Positions 1-11,065 of a stretch of 64,000 nucleotides of DNA are shown here, piece by piece. This stretch comes from Neovahlkampfia damariscottae (lineage: Eukaryota; Heterolobosea; Selenaionea; Neovahlkampfiida; Neovahlkampfiidae), in the NCBI GenBank assembly GCA_016618085.1, contig JABLTG010000042.1, positions 52,749 to 116,748 on the forward strand, read 5' to 3'. The notes beneath the pieces were generated by a model. The model had not been told where the DNA came from and made no database searches. It saw nothing but the letters and a program-made list of their open reading frames with translations. Both the position numbers and the translations under genes were made by a program. Within the stretch, counting starts at the first letter, position 1. Every line of letters starts with the position of its first letter.

Positions 1-2
1 CA

Positions 3-74
3 GATTCAAGTGATTCAGATTCAGATTCAAGTGATTCAGATTCAAGTGATAGTGAAAATGATCAAAAAAAATGA
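3..74 (+). CDS. C-terminal tail of an acidic Ser/Asp-rich protein (partial)
   Basis: Only the last 23 codons of a gene entering from the left edge are present. The frame starting at base 3 reads alternating Ser and Asp, then Glu-Asn-Asp-Gln-Lys-Lys and a TGA stop. Such tails are typical casein kinase 2 substrates in nucleolar and RNA-associated proteins. The family cannot be named from this fragment. The other two forward frames are less plausible because one stops at once and the other gives no recognisable composition. Confidence 0.45.
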   Translation, partial: DSSDSDSDSSDSDSSDSENDQKK

Positions 75-151
75 AAAAACAAAAATAAATAATTTCATTG
101 GTGGTTTTTTGTCCAATTATTTCCTAAACTGCTTCATTCGAACAATTCGTT

Positions 152-1578
152 ATGACTGACCTTGATGAACTAGAAGCTTTAATTGAAGCACCTTTTAAAC
201 AACAACAAGATCAAAAAGAACCTGAAGTAAGTTACCAAACAATAGTTAATTGTTTTCAAAATAGAAAGAAGACGAAAAATCTAAAAAGCGTTCAAGAAGT
301 GAAGACGAACAATTTGAAAAATATAAAAAGAGAGAATACTCAAAATCACCTGAAAGAAGAAGAAGTCGAGAAAACTATAATTCAAGAGACAGATATTCTC
401 ACTCCAGAAGAAGCGACGATAGAGATTATAGACGTGAAAGAGATGATAGACATCGTAGCAGCAGAAGACATTCTAGAGAAAGATATGATTCTAGAAATAA
501 ATACTCTAGAAGAGATGACAGAAGAGAAGAAAGAAGACGTTCAAAATCACCTAAAGAAAGAGGTTTAAATTTCAAATATGAAGAATCTTCAAGAAGAAAA
601 AGAAGAGATTCTGAAGAATTTGAGTATGCTCCTGCTGATCATACACTAACAGATGAACAACGTGAAAAAAGAACAATATTCGTTTATAATTTATCTGTAG
701 AAACGAATGAAAAACAAATTGCTCTGTTCTTCAATAAAGTTGGAAGAATAAGAGATGTAAAACTTATAAAAGATCGTTTTACTAATCGTTCGAAAGGTTT
801 TGGTTTTGTTGAATTCACAGAAGCATCTTCTGTGGAGGAAGCATTAAGATTAACAGGAAAAAAACTCGATGATCATACAGTAATGGTGAAAACATCAGAT
901 GCAGACAAAAATTTAACTCACGGTAAAGATCCTAATGCTGTTGTTTTACCACAAAAAACTGCTCGTCGTATTACACAACTCTTTGTCTCTGGTATTCCAA
1001 GTTGTATCACAGAAGAGGATTTAAAGAATCTTTTTGAAACATTAGGAAAAGTAGTTTATGTTAGCATTGACAAAAGTGAAGAAGAAACAAAAACTGGATG
1101 GATAAAATATAAAACACCTGAAGATGCAAAGAAAGGATTGATTAAAATCAATAATTTGGATCTTGGTGGTGGATTTTTAATCAATGTAAGTTTAGCACAA
1201 TTGCCAAATGAATTTGAAGATGTTGAACAAAAAGAAAACATTCAAAAAAAAGCCAACAAATTACTTGAAAAAATGGAATTGGAAAATATTCAATCAAAAT
1301 GTGTAATGTTAACAAATATGTTTGATCCAATGACTGAAGAAAATCCAAACTTTGAACTTGAAATTGAAGAAGATGTTAAAGAAGGATGTTCTGATTGTGG
1401 AAAAATTGAACATATTTATGTTGACAAAAAATCAAAAGGAAATGTTTATGTGAAATTTGATTCAATTGAATCTGCAGCAAAAGCAAAAAATGAATTACAT
1501 GGAAGATATTTTGATGGAAAAATGATTGTTGTTCATTATATTGTTGAAAAAATTTATGACTCAAAATTTATGAAATAA
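152..1578 (+). CDS. RBM39/CAPER-like SR-type splicing factor, RS domain plus three RRMs
   Basis: A nuclear RNA-binding splicing factor. One 38-nt intron (227-264, phase 0) joins a 25-codon first exon to a long second exon, giving about 462 aa. Residues 30-140 are Arg/Ser/Asp/Glu-rich (RS domain). RRM1 (about 160-240) has the RNP2-like IFVYNL and RNP1 KGFGFVEF. RRM2 (about 263-336) begins LFVSGIP. The last RRM (about 372-460) begins VMLTNMFDP and ends near RYFDGK, the degenerate U2AF-homology form typical of RBM39 and the U2AF large subunit. RBM39 fits better than U2AF65 because of the VMLTNMFDP signature. A CCAAT at 113-117 lies 39 nt before the ATG. Confidence 0.9.
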
Positions 1579-1621
1579 ATTTTAAAATTTAATTTTTTGT
1601 TTTATTATTGGTCCATTCAAG

Positions 1622-3037
1622 ATGAAAAAAAGAAAAGTAATGGCAATGGGAGAAAACAAAGGTCAATTGGGATCACTTCGAGAAAGTATGAAAATACCTT
1701 CAATATCTATTCCAACAGAAATAAAAATTGAAGAAAATATAAAAAAAGTAGTTGGTAACTGAAACAATTATTTTTAATTTTTTAGGAGGATTTTCTTCCA
1801 CCATTATAATAACAAATGATGGAAAGATTTATGGTTTTGGTGAATCAAGTTCTGGTCAACTTGGAATTAAAAGTGATTCAATCATTTATGAACCAACAGA
1901 AATATTATCTGTGAAAAATTTGAATATAATTGATGTTGCTTGTGGATATAGTCACACTTTATTATTAGATAATCAATTTAATGTATGGTCTTTTGGTAAT
2001 AATGGAAGTAAATATATTATCATTTTTATTTTTGAAATTAAAGATGGACAGTTGGGAAGAAATCTTTTTAATGTTTCAAAAACAGAAAAAATAGATAAAA
2101 TTAAAATTAACATAAGGTTTAAATCGATATTTTGTGGATATTATCATAGTTTAATACTTTCTGGTTTTTTGTTATAAAAATAGGTTCTAACAAATTTAAA
2201 TAGAAAATAATGAATTATTCACATTTGGATCTGGTTCATCTGGTCAACTCGGACTTGGTGATGATTCAGATCAATTTTTTCCACAAAAGATTGGATTTTT
2301 TTCGAATAATGTAAAATGTTGTGGAGCTGGAAGAAATCACTCTATTGGTATTGTTTTTAATTTCTAACATTACAAAGTAATTTTGAAATCAGGTGAATGT
2401 TACTCTTTTGGATCAAGTAAGATCTTTAATTTTAAACCATGAAAGATATTGAAGGTCAATTAGGTCAACCTGAAACAATTAGTCAAACTGATATGCCAAT
2501 GAAAATTGAATTATTTGGTATTAATAAATGTATTGCAAAAAATTCATCTGCAGGCTATTATTTTAGTGGTATAACAACAGAATGTGGGAAATTATTTATG
2601 TTTGGAAACAATGCATATCATCGTCTTGGTCTACACAAGTTTGGGAATTATTTTGAACCTATTTTTGTTGATTTTTTTAAAGATATTCAAATTGATGATG
2701 TAAAATGTGGTGGATATCATACTCTGTGCAGAACAAGTATTCCATTTCATACATTTAATTTATTTAGAAAATGGTAAGGTATTTACCTTTGGAAATGGTG
2801 GATTTGGTCAAATTGGTAATGGTGAAACAAAAAATCAGTATCCTCCCTTTAAGATTGATTTGGATGAATTTTGTGGTTCAATTTCTGTTGGAGGTAATTT
2901 TTGATTTATTGATTTTGAAATAAGGTTGGCATTCTCTGATGTTAATTGGTGAAGAGTATGATCATTTTATTGACTCACTGCATATAAAATTAAAATCAAA
3001 TGTATTTTGTGACATTAAAATAAATTTGGAGAATTGA
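1622..3037 (+). CDS. RCC1-repeat (beta-propeller) protein
   Basis: Seven short introns (1755-1785, 2008-2043, 2164-2203, 2348-2392, 2417-2445, 2737-2767, 2894-2924) join exons into one frame ending at TGA. The spliced protein carries at least six copies of the RCC1 signature, such as FGESSSGQLG, FGSGSSGQLG, FGNGGFGQIG, and C-G-(Y/G)-x-H-(S/T)-L. RCC1 propellers act as guanine-nucleotide exchange factors or protein scaffolds, but the partner here cannot be told. The C-terminus after the propeller (ending DIKINLEN) may be the start of a truncated BTB-like region. An ATTGG box at 1607-1611 lies 11 nt before the start. Confidence 0.85.
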
Positions 3038-3083
3038 TTATTTCCCTCTTTTTTTTTTTGTCCAATTAAATTAAGTGAAGAAA

Positions 3084-3404
3084 ATGTCTGGATCAATTAG
3101 AACCGTTATAAGTGTGGCTTCATTAAGTCTTGCTGGATACTATTATCATAAATACTCAGACCTCTCTGTTAGATATGAAAAATTACAACAAAAACATAAA
3201 CTGGAATTTGAAAACTTAAAAAACTATTTTATTGAAAAACTTGAAACAGAGGAGAATGAACCAAAAATCGAAAAATTGGATAAAAAAGAAATTAAAAGTG
3301 AATTTAAAATAGATGTTAAGGTTGAAAAAGACCTAACTTATTCCGAAAAAGCTAAAAATCTTTTATTTGATGAGAATTTTAGAATAAAACGAAGATTTAT
3401 TTAA
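3084..3404 (+). CDS. Small membrane protein with N-terminal helix and charged coil
   Basis: A 106-aa protein of no family I recognise. Residues 8-21 (TVISVASLSLAGYY) form a single hydrophobic segment close to the N-terminus. This is followed by a Lys/Glu-rich region predicted to be coiled coil and a basic end (IKRRFI). This is the look of a membrane-anchored, possibly mitochondrial, accessory protein. The start is the ATG at 3084; an in-frame GTG upstream is not needed. CCAAT at 3062-3066 lies 22 nt upstream. The stop codon is separated by one base from the stop of the convergent gene at 3406. Confidence 0.7.
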   Translation: MSGSIRTVISVASLSLAGYYYHKYSDLSVRYEKLQQKHKLEFENLKNYFIEKLETEENEPKIEKLDKKEIKSEFKIDVKVEKDLTYSEKAKNLLFDENFRIKRRFI

Positions 3405-3405
3405 T

Positions 3406-3789
3406 TCAGTTTTTTTTCTTTAGTAATTCCAATTCTTTTCTTTCCTTTTCCAATTCTATTTGTAATTCTTCATATTTCTTGTCATAAGTAAATTCTACTC
3501 TCTTGAGAAAAATAAATGAAAAAAAGTGTTGACTTACTTTCTCTGGGTCATTTGAAAAAACTAAAGTATAAAATTTAGATTATAAAATTCTATTACATCT
3601 TAAATATAATACAACACCACAAGTCATTAAAGTTGAAGTAGCATACCATAGATATTTTCTTTTCGAAATGGAATGTATTTGTGTTGTATTTAAAGTAGAA
3701 TTCAAATTACCTGACATTCCAATATTTAAATAATTCTTCAAACTTTTTTTCAAAAATTTAAAAATGGATTCCTTTTTTTCTTCAACCAT
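3406..3789 (-). CDS. Small single-pass membrane protein with C-terminal coil
   Basis: Three exons on the minus strand. The first encodes MVEEKKESIFKFLKKSLKN and a hydrophobic segment around YATSTLMTCGVVLYL. An intron whose donor lies in the codon after LR (about 3552-3587) and another at about 3500-3537 lead to a charged coiled-coil tail rich in Glu, Lys and Leu, ending KKKN and TGA. Ignoring the introns would leave a 69-aa protein. No family is recognised. Size, one membrane segment and coil resemble the converging neighbour at 3084-3404 in design, though not clearly in sequence. An ATTGG box at 3812-3816 precedes the start. Confidence 0.6.
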
Positions 3790-3844
3790 TTTTTGATGAT
3801 GAAGAATGATTATTGGTTGAATTCAATAAGTTAGATCTTTTTAT

Positions 3845-4819
3845 TTAATAATTTTTAGGTAATTCATTTATTAATTGATTTATAAAATCCATTGTATTTA
3901 AATCATTTTTTAATTTTATTTTATGAGATAAGACATTTGACGAAATTAAATTTACATCTGAATAGGTAACAAAAGATTTTGAATTTAAAACAGCAAATGA
4001 TTTTGATGCTATTTCTAAAGATTTAATTGAACTTGTTAATGGTTTTATTATAACATCATTTTGTAAACGAATTGAAACTATAATATCTCTACAATATTGT
4101 TCAATTAAATTTGATAATTTTAAATTTTGAAAAGATGATTGTAATGATTTTAATTGTAAATTATTTGAAATATCTTTTGATTCTTTATTACAAAATAATA
4201 AAAATTGATTTAATAAATTTAAATTTAAATTTGATATTGAATTAAAAGTTGAAAAGAACATTAAATTTGGATTTAATAAAAAGGTCTTTCCTTTAATTTC
4301 AAACTTTTTATGAATCATAATTTCCATTAAAATATTTTGTGTTTTTTTATTTAATTTATCAATATTATATAGAATAGAAATATTATTTTGTAAATATGGT
4401 GGTGTATTATCATCTTTAATATCTTCTTCACTTGATTCAATATTTTTATTTTTTTGAAAATTATGTTTTGCTGATACTAAAATACGATTCTTTGTTGGTT
4501 TTTTTGATAATATTATTTCCGTTATCGTTTCTTCATCTTCATCATCTTCATCATCTTCTTCTTGTTGTTCATCATAATCACCACTACGTAAACTATTTGT
4601 TTCTTTTTTTCTAAATTTTGGTATTGGATTTGGTGGTTGAATAAAAAATATGAACAATTCATCAGCTGTTGTATTCTTTGAACAATATAAAATTGAACAT
4701 GTTTCAGTATAAAGTGATATTATATTTTGTATAATTTCAATATTCTTAAATTTTGATGTGTCAACTAATAATGATTCTTGACAAGCAAAACAACTCAATA
4801 AACATTCACTCAAATTCAT
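3845..4819 (-). CDS. Divergent AAA+-like protein (MoxR/Mg-chelatase-type fold, no Walker A seen)
   Basis: A single-exon 324-aa protein. The centre (about 150-215) reads like the second half of a AAA+ domain: ILYNIDKLN where Walker B should be, then ILMEIMIHKKFEIKG and LMFFSTFNS, matching the sensor-1 region of MoxR/chelatase proteins. The last 60 residues (SFVTYSDVNLISSNVLSHKI) resemble the helical lid of that group. No P-loop GxxGxGK is visible, so it is either a nucleotide-independent relative or was assigned too generously. Residues 80-100 are an acidic Glu/Asp run. The start codon overlaps a CCAATG on the minus strand. Confidence 0.45.
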   Translation of the reverse strand: MNLSECLLSCFACQESLLVDTSKFKNIEIIQNIISLYTETCSILYCSKNTTADELFIFFIQPPNPIPKFRKKETNSLRSGDYDEQQEEDDEDDEDEETITEIILSKKPTKNRILVSAKHNFQKNKNIESSEEDIKDDNTPPYLQNNISILYNIDKLNKKTQNILMEIMIHKKFEIKGKTFLLNPNLMFFSTFNSISNLNLNLLNQFLLFCNKESKDISNNLQLKSLQSSFQNLKLSNLIEQYCRDIIVSIRLQNDVIIKPLTSSIKSLEIASKSFAVLNSKSFVTYSDVNLISSNVLSHKIKLKNDLNTMDFINQLINELPKNY

Positions 4820-4862
4820 TGGTTGAATTTTTTAAAGATTTGATTGGATAATTATAGTTTAT

Positions 4863-6023
4863 TTATAATTTTGATTTTTTTAATATTTGATTTATTTTTT
4901 CAAGAATCATTTGTGCTGAACCTAATGATAATGTAACACCTGCACCACCATGACCATAATTATGAATTACTTTTGAATCATTTATTATTTCCAATTCCAA
5001 TCTAACTTTTGATCTAACAGGTCTCAAACCAACAGCACTTGATATAATTTGACCATTTTGAATTTCTGGAAATAAATTTGATGCTGCTTTTTTTATAATT
5101 CTTTCTTGATCATCTTTATTTATTTCTAAATTTAATGAATATTTTGACATTCCACCAACAATTATTGTATTATTTAATCTTGGAATTACATATGGAATTA
5201 TTTCAGGATCATCAATATCAAAATCTTCTTGACAATGAAATTCATTAATATTTGATTTCATTATTAATACATGTCCTTTTTTTGGCGTCATTTCTTTATC
5301 ATTTGGACCTACAAGAAATGAGAAATATTTGTTGAGATTTACATAAATCAACTGCACCTGAACCACAACAATTAACAATTAAATCAAATTTTTTTAAAAA
5401 TGTTTCTTCTTTCAATGGTTTTAATTCTTTAATCAATAATTTTCCATTTAAATTTAAGAATCTTTTTAAAAGAAATTCTAAAAAAATTGGACTATCAATA
5501 CAAGGTGATGTAAATTCTATTCCATAATCATATAAATTATGTAGAGATTTCTTTAAAATATCATTTTTATCATTTGATTGATTTATATATTTTGGTTGAA
5601 ATTTATTGGTCATCCAAACTAATTATTCAATAATTTAAATATTCATTGTTTACTTGGTATTTCAAGAAAATTCTTTGTCAAAGAATATCCTTTTCTTAAA
5701 ATAATACCTGTTTCATTTGATGGAAATTTCTTTCGAAGAAGTTCAAATTCATCAAATGAAATATCAACCATTCTTTGTATTTCATTATCAATAGTACAAA
5801 AAGCAGGTTCAAATAAAGCTCCTTCCCATTTTTGAATTTAAATTATATTTTGACAAACCTGCCACTTGAGAACATGATTTAGATAAACTCTTTGTAACAA
5901 TAGTGACGTTATGATAACCATTTTCTAAAAGTTTAACACCTGTTGATAATCCAATAACACCTTTGTTTAAGTTTAATATAGTTTACCTGAACCAATGATT
6001 AGAATGTTCACTTCACTCTTCAT
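4863..6023 (-). CDS. D-amino-acid oxidase / D-aspartate oxidase family FAD enzyme
   Basis: Oxidative deamination of D-amino acids, usually peroxisomal. Five exons, spliced through short introns, give about 340 aa. The N-terminus carries the FAD Rossmann motif (ILIIGSGVIGLSTG). The middle has LIVNCCGSGA followed by a GHVLI stretch. The C-terminal half has the diagnostic GLRPVRSKVRLE and NYGHGGAGVTLSLGSA, which bind FAD and substrate carboxylate. Introns fall near 5308-5341, 5603-5640, 5832-5867 and 5965-5986. No clear C-terminal SKL is present; the end is KKSKL, which could still act as a weak PTS1. CCAAT at 6042-6046 is just upstream. Confidence 0.88.
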
Positions 6024-6069
6024 TCAATAATTTTGTTTTAACCAATAAAAAGAAAAAAAGAATTGTTCT

Positions 6070-7233
6070 TTATTGTATTTTTGATTTTTCAACTGATTCA
6101 AATAATTTATCAAAACTGTCTCCAACTCCATTTATTGGTGTTGGAGAAAGTTTTGGTTCTGAATTAAAATTTGGATAATAATCAGCAGATAACTTGTTTT
6201 CGATTTGTTCAGATTGTTCGTTTTCTTTTGTTACATCAACGTTGGAATTTAATTCATTATGAATAGGTGAACTAATGTTTAATTTTTCTTGTTCAGGTAA
6301 TGAAGCATTTGTTGATTGAAAACTTGTTTCCAACAGTAAAGGTTCAGGCATATGATTTAATGGTTGTGGTGCCATTGTTGTTGAATTATTAAGATCTTGA
6401 GAAAAATTTTCAACAACAGGAGCATTTGGTAATTGACTGATTCCTGTAGAAATATCTGACAATGGTAAGTCATTTGGTAAATTATCTACAATGTTTGATA
6501 GAACAGAGAACTTTGAAGAATCAATGTTTTGATCAGTTTCGTTTGGTTGTTGTTCTCCATGTTTTGTATCATTTATATTTAGAGTAGTTTCACTATTATG
6601 ATCTAAATTAGGTGTTTGAGGTGTTATAATATATTCCATTCCTCCTTGTTGAGTTGGATTCAATAAATCTTTTTGAGGTAAAACTAATTCAGATAAAGTT
6701 GGTTCTGTTAATTTTGAAACTTCTTCAATAATTTTATCAGTTTTTGGAACTATTTCTCCATTTTCATTTTGATTTAATAAACTTGATTTTATATTCATTC
6801 TTTCATTGCATCTTGAAATTGAATTTGAAACATTGATCGAGGTATTTATTAAAACATTTTCGTTTGTTGAATTTGTTGGTACATACTGATTGATGTTCAA
6901 TATTTTTGGTAGTTGAACTTGATTCTTTTTGACTGAATTAAACTGTTTCACCAGTACAGTTCCATTTTGAAATGGTGGCAATAAATTAGGCTTTTGAATT
7001 TTTTGAATCGCTGGAAATATTTTAGACGGTTTTGGCTGTGAATAATTGCTGTCTCTACATTCAATACCTGCTTCTTTGCAGTGTTTGCAAGGTCTTTCAA
7101 ATCCACATCGTTGATGTCTTGAACGACAACTCAAGCATGCTTTTGACACTCTAACTCTTCCATTTGTATTTGGATGAATTTTCTTCTTTTTTTTTAAGTT
7201 TTTTCTATTTCTTGTTTCACTTTCCACTTCCAT
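6070..7233 (-). CDS. Zn(2)-Cys(6) binuclear cluster (GAL4-type) transcription factor
   Basis: A single-exon, 387-aa protein. Cysteines at 33, 36, 43, 49, 52 and 59 have the spacing CX2CX6CX5CX2CX6C, exactly the GAL4-type DNA-binding cluster. They are preceded by a basic stretch (KKKKK, RVRVSK) and include the usual R-x-R-H-x-R and RPC. The remaining 320 residues are Asn, Ser, Pro and Gln-rich with no other fold visible, like an activation domain. No fungal_trans middle homology domain and no linker coiled coil are apparent. The family is best known from fungi but also occurs in amoebae. Confidence 0.8.
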   Translation of the reverse strand: MEVESETRNRKNLKKKKKIHPNTNGRVRVSKACLSCRSRHQRCGFERPCKHCKEAGIECRDSNYSQPKPSKIFPAIQKIQKPNLLPPFQNGTVLVKQFNSVKKNQVQLPKILNINQYVPTNSTNENVLINTSINVSNSISRCNERMNIKSSLLNQNENGEIVPKTDKIIEEVSKLTEPTLSELVLPQKDLLNPTQQGGMEYIITPQTPNLDHNSETTLNINDTKHGEQQPNETDQNIDSSKFSVLSNIVDNLPNDLPLSDISTGISQLPNAPVVENFSQDLNNSTTMAPQPLNHMPEPLLLETSFQSTNASLPEQEKLNISSPIHNELNSNVDVTKENEQSEQIENKLSADYYPNFNSEPKLSPTPINGVGDSFDKLFESVEKSKIQ

Positions 7234-7322
7234 CTTCTCTTCAAATTATAAAATTCCGATTGGTTTAATAACCGGAATAAAAAGTCCGAACCAATCAAAT
7301 ATTTTCCTCAAAATTTTTATTA

Positions 7323-9155
7323 TTATTCTTGTTCCAAATACTCAAAGTCTTCATCATCTTCTTCTTCTTCTTTTTCTTTTTCTTTTGCTTTCAATTGAAA
7401 TACGTAATATGTTAATAAACCAATCACCACTAAAAGTATAACAGTGGTTGCAGAATACAATGTGATAAAGAAATATAAATCAACAACTGGTTTATCATCA
7501 GGGTCTTCATAAACACCATTATATAAATCAGCAACACCAAAATATTTAAAATTGGATTCTGGTTCTCCTCTGAATGAGATTGGTAATAAAAGTGATAAAC
7601 ATCCATTTGATGGTTCAACATCTGGATTTTGTAAAAATGACATTAAAATTTGCATTCCACAATCATCATTTGTTCCATTTGTTGATGACACAGGTGAATT
7701 CATAATTACAAAATGATTTGCATTTGAAATAATATAGGAGTATTTGTTTTTTGAAATAATATTTTTTGAAAATTCTTCTGCATACTTCAATGGTGTTTGT
7801 GAATCAATTTTTGAACTTAAAATTAAAACCGAAACATCATTATCCGAAAAAGTTTTGTTAAAGAATTCATTTTTTTCTGAAATTGGCCATTGATTAATTA
7901 AGTCAAATGATTTATAAGAATTTCCAAATCCAAAATAACTATCTTTGTATTTTTGTTTTAATTCTTCACTTGAAGGTATATTATTCATTGTACCCCAAAG
8001 TTCAGAATAAAATACATGTCTTTTCATTATGGAAGAATGTTGTGGTGTTGATAATGGAACTGAATTTCTTTCTTCATACAATTCAATTGATTTATGTAAA
8101 ACTGGTACATCATATTCATCACATCTATCTAAACGAAATAATAAAGCAGGTAACACATCTCTACTATAATAATTCATTGTTAATTCAGCCATAAAATTTC
8201 TCCAAAAATCAATGTTATGCTCTGTTGTGACTTCTGAACAAGTGCCATTCAAAAATACTCTTTCAAAAACTTTTGAAACATATTCTTTCACATTTTTTTG
8301 AAATAATTCTCCTGATGGTCCGGTTTCAAGGGTTTCTTTTGAACAGTAATAATTTTTTTGACATTCTTTTAAAATTTCAATTCCAGCTTCATTTATATTT
8401 TCGTCTTGGTGGTAAAAAAGTGTTCTATTTTTGTCATCGCCTGATGGTGAAAAAGGACTATCAAGAATAACAGCTGAAACTAAACTTGGCTTCATTTGCA
8501 TCAATTGATTGATTACTAAACTTCCATATGACAATCCATAAATAAAAACTTTTTTGTTAGATTTAATATTTTTTAAAATTTCATAAATGTCTTTTGCAAT
8601 AGTGCTGGTTGAAAATCCATTAACTTCATTTTTTGGATAATTTTCTTTGAATTCTTCAATACAAGATGGAAATTCTTCTTCAGTTATTCTTACACCTCCT
8701 TCGGAGCCAGATGTTTCTGCTTGTGTATGGATACATGATAAACGTTCAGATCTACCAACACCTCGATGTTCAATACTATAAATATCAAAGTCTCCTTTTA
8801 ATTTTGTAAAAAGAGTATCCATTAAAAAATCTAATTCTGAGCTTGATTTTCCTAAAGAACCACCAGAAAGAAACAAAATATTATTTGAACTGGTTGATAT
8901 CTTTCTTTTCAAGTGAACTTTAATTTTTTTTTCTCCAGTAGTGCCATTTAGTAAGTTGGTTTTAAAAATTGAACATTCTGCTTGTTCGATTAATTTTTTA
9001 TCAATAGAATTTATGGTTTTTTGATAATTTTTTCCACCAGAAACTGAAAATGTTTTGGTTTTGATTATATTTGTGTACAGATTACATTGTTTCCATGTAA
9101 GTTGAGAAGAGCAAACTCCGAAGAAAAAAACCGCAACAAATAATTTCCAAATCAT
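7323..9155 (-). CDS. Membrane-anchored alpha/beta-hydrolase, prolyl/tripeptidyl peptidase-like (TAP/S33 type)
   Basis: A 610-aa protein, probably a secreted-face serine exopeptidase. The ATG at 9155 opens a signal peptide (MIWKLFVAVFFFGVCSSQ). The fold shows an oxyanion region FLSGGSLG, the nucleophile elbow GLSYGS, a catalytic Asp region (VLILSSKIDSQTP) and a His in NANHFV. This spacing and the late Asp-His pair match TAP-like C-terminal hydrolases. One transmembrane helix (TTVILLVVIGLLTYYVF) and an acidic cytosolic tail end the protein, making it type I. Several NxS/T sites fit a glycosylated ectodomain. S28 peptidases are a less likely alternative. Confidence 0.75.
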   Translation of the reverse strand: MIWKLFVAVFFFGVCSSQLTWKQCNLYTNIIKTKTFSVSGGKNYQKTINSIDKKLIEQAECSIFKTNLLNGTTGEKKIKVHLKRKISTSSNNILFLSGGSLGKSSSELDFLMDTLFTKLKGDFDIYSIEHRGVGRSERLSCIHTQAETSGSEGGVRITEEEFPSCIEEFKENYPKNEVNGFSTSTIAKDIYEILKNIKSNKKVFIYGLSYGSLVINQLMQMKPSLVSAVILDSPFSPSGDDKNRTLFYHQDENINEAGIEILKECQKNYYCSKETLETGPSGELFQKNVKEYVSKVFERVFLNGTCSEVTTEHNIDFWRNFMAELTMNYYSRDVLPALLFRLDRCDEYDVPVLHKSIELYEERNSVPLSTPQHSSIMKRHVFYSELWGTMNNIPSSEELKQKYKDSYFGFGNSYKSFDLINQWPISEKNEFFNKTFSDNDVSVLILSSKIDSQTPLKYAEEFSKNIISKNKYSYIISNANHFVIMNSPVSSTNGTNDDCGMQILMSFLQNPDVEPSNGCLSLLLPISFRGEPESNFKYFGVADLYNGVYEDPDDKPVVDLYFFITLYSATTVILLVVIGLLTYYVFQLKAKEKEKEEEEDDEDFEYLEQE

Positions 9156-9311
9156 TTCCAAAACAAATGATTGGACCAAATAAACCTATAATAAATCTAC
9201 TTGTCCAGTTAAAAATTTTTCAGAAGAAGTGAAAAAAAAATTAAAAAAAAAATTGGACATTTATCCAATCAATATTCATTGACCGTTAGCCAATCAAACA
9301 GTTCTTGTACA

Positions 9312-11065
9312 ATGTCAAACAAAAATCGGCAGTTTGTAGAGATTCAAGCTTCACACATTGAGAATCCTTTGGACATTCACACCTTCAAACTAGAATATGG
9401 ATCATATTGGAAAGATTTTTTTGAACTTGCAGAAATCAAATTTAAACGTGGATGTTCAAGAGTATTTTGGAACACACACCAATCCACAGGAGAAATATAT
9501 TTTGATGCAATTGTAACTGAAGGTTTCTTTAAAGATAACAACCAAGTTTTATTTACGGGTCAATTTGGGTACAAACCACCACAAAAAATAAAAAAAAAAA
9601 ATAGTGGAAGTTTTTTTGGAAATAATTTAATATCTTCAAAAAATACAAACCGAGGATCAAAAGATTCACCAAGAGAACTTGAAATTAATGAATTTGCTGA
9701 AATTAGTTACCCAGTAAAAAAAAAAAAAAAAAAATTAATGTATTTTGAAGATAAACTTTAAATCTGGTATAAGTATAAAAACCGATTCAAAAGATGGGTC
9801 TTTAACTGGTGTTCCTTCAAGTTGGCAAGGTATGATTGGAGAAGAAGACAATATCAAGCATATGAAATTAGACGAAGAAGTTCAAATACCTGAACAATTA
9901 AAAGTACAAAGAAAATATGAAACTAATGGATTTAATCCTAATGGTGAAATATCTAGACCTCAAGGAATGATAAGAACAACAACTGATACTATGAAAATAT
10001 TACCACCTGAGATTAGAAGACTATTAGAAGATAAACAAAGTCAACCTTCAAATTTTATAATAAAATCAAATACAAATGAAGAAGATGACCAAAAAGTTGA
10101 AGACTCTTCAAGAGGTTCAGGTGAATCAAAGAAACCACATTTACAAGATTATCTTTCAATTGAAGATCCTTCAGAATTATTTTTAGATATTAAAAAAATT
10201 GAAAATACAGATAATCATTTTCAAGCTATAAATGCAAAAGATGGTTGGATATGTTGTATTGAAGTAATTCCTATTGACGAACGTACAAATATTGAAGCAT
10301 TAGAAAATCAACTATTTATCAACGATGAACTTTCAAGTAAAGTCAATTTACCAAAACTTTATGGTTGTTATTGTAATGCGCAAGATTTATGGGTTAGATT
10401 TTTTTAACTTTAATTCACATAATTTAGATTGTAACAGAATTTATTGAAGGTGAAACTTTAGAACAAAAATTGAAAAAAGAAAAAGAATTTAAAGAAGAAG
10501 ATATAAGAAAAATAGCAAAATCTATTTTAGAAAATTTGAAAATATTTGAAGAAAATTTGCTGGTATATGGTAATTTAGCTTGTAGAAATATTTTGATCAC
10601 CGAAGATAAAATGTATTTCAGTAAGAAAAAATTATTTAAAAAAAAAAAAAAAAAAATAGCTAGCTTATTATATTCTGTAATTTTGAATCAAAAAGGTGAT
10701 AAAATATTCTCAGATCAAGGAAATCCATGTATTATTCAATTTTGTTTATTAACCATTTATTCATAGATTACATGGCACCAGAAATAATAATAGGGAAGAG
10801 TGGATATGATATGAGTGCAGATATTTGGAGTTTTGGGTTAATTATGATTGTTTTAGCGAAGGGTGTACATCCATATTCACTTTTAACACCAATGGAAGCT
10901 ATGATTGAAATTGTAACAAAATCACCCCCTTCATTGGATGACGAAACTCAATTTTCTTCAGCTTTTATCAATTTTGTTTCGTGTTGTTTATCACCAAAAC
11001 CAAAAAAAAGAGCAAATGTTTCTGTATTATTAAATCATCCTTTTATAACAAATGGTGATAAATAA
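9312..11065 (+). CDS. PAK-like protein with CRIB domain and degenerate kinase domain (pseudokinase)
   Basis: Five exons. The start is the ATG at 9312, after CCAAT at 9290-9294. An N-terminal region of about 90 aa is followed, across the intron at about 9718-9755, by a CRIB/PBD signature: EISYP, then INFKSGISI, GSLTGVPSSWQGMI. This binds Rac/Cdc42-GTP. The C-terminal kinase fold keeps YYMAPEIIIGKSGYDMSADIWSFG and a DxWSxG helix. However, the VAIK lysine is replaced (ICCIEVIP), HRDLKxxN reads YGNLACRNIL, and DFG is replaced in SLLYSVIL. It should therefore be catalytically dead. It lies 207 bp upstream of a Rac gene. Introns fall near 10407-10430, 10621-10659 and 10731-10768. Confidence 0.75.
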
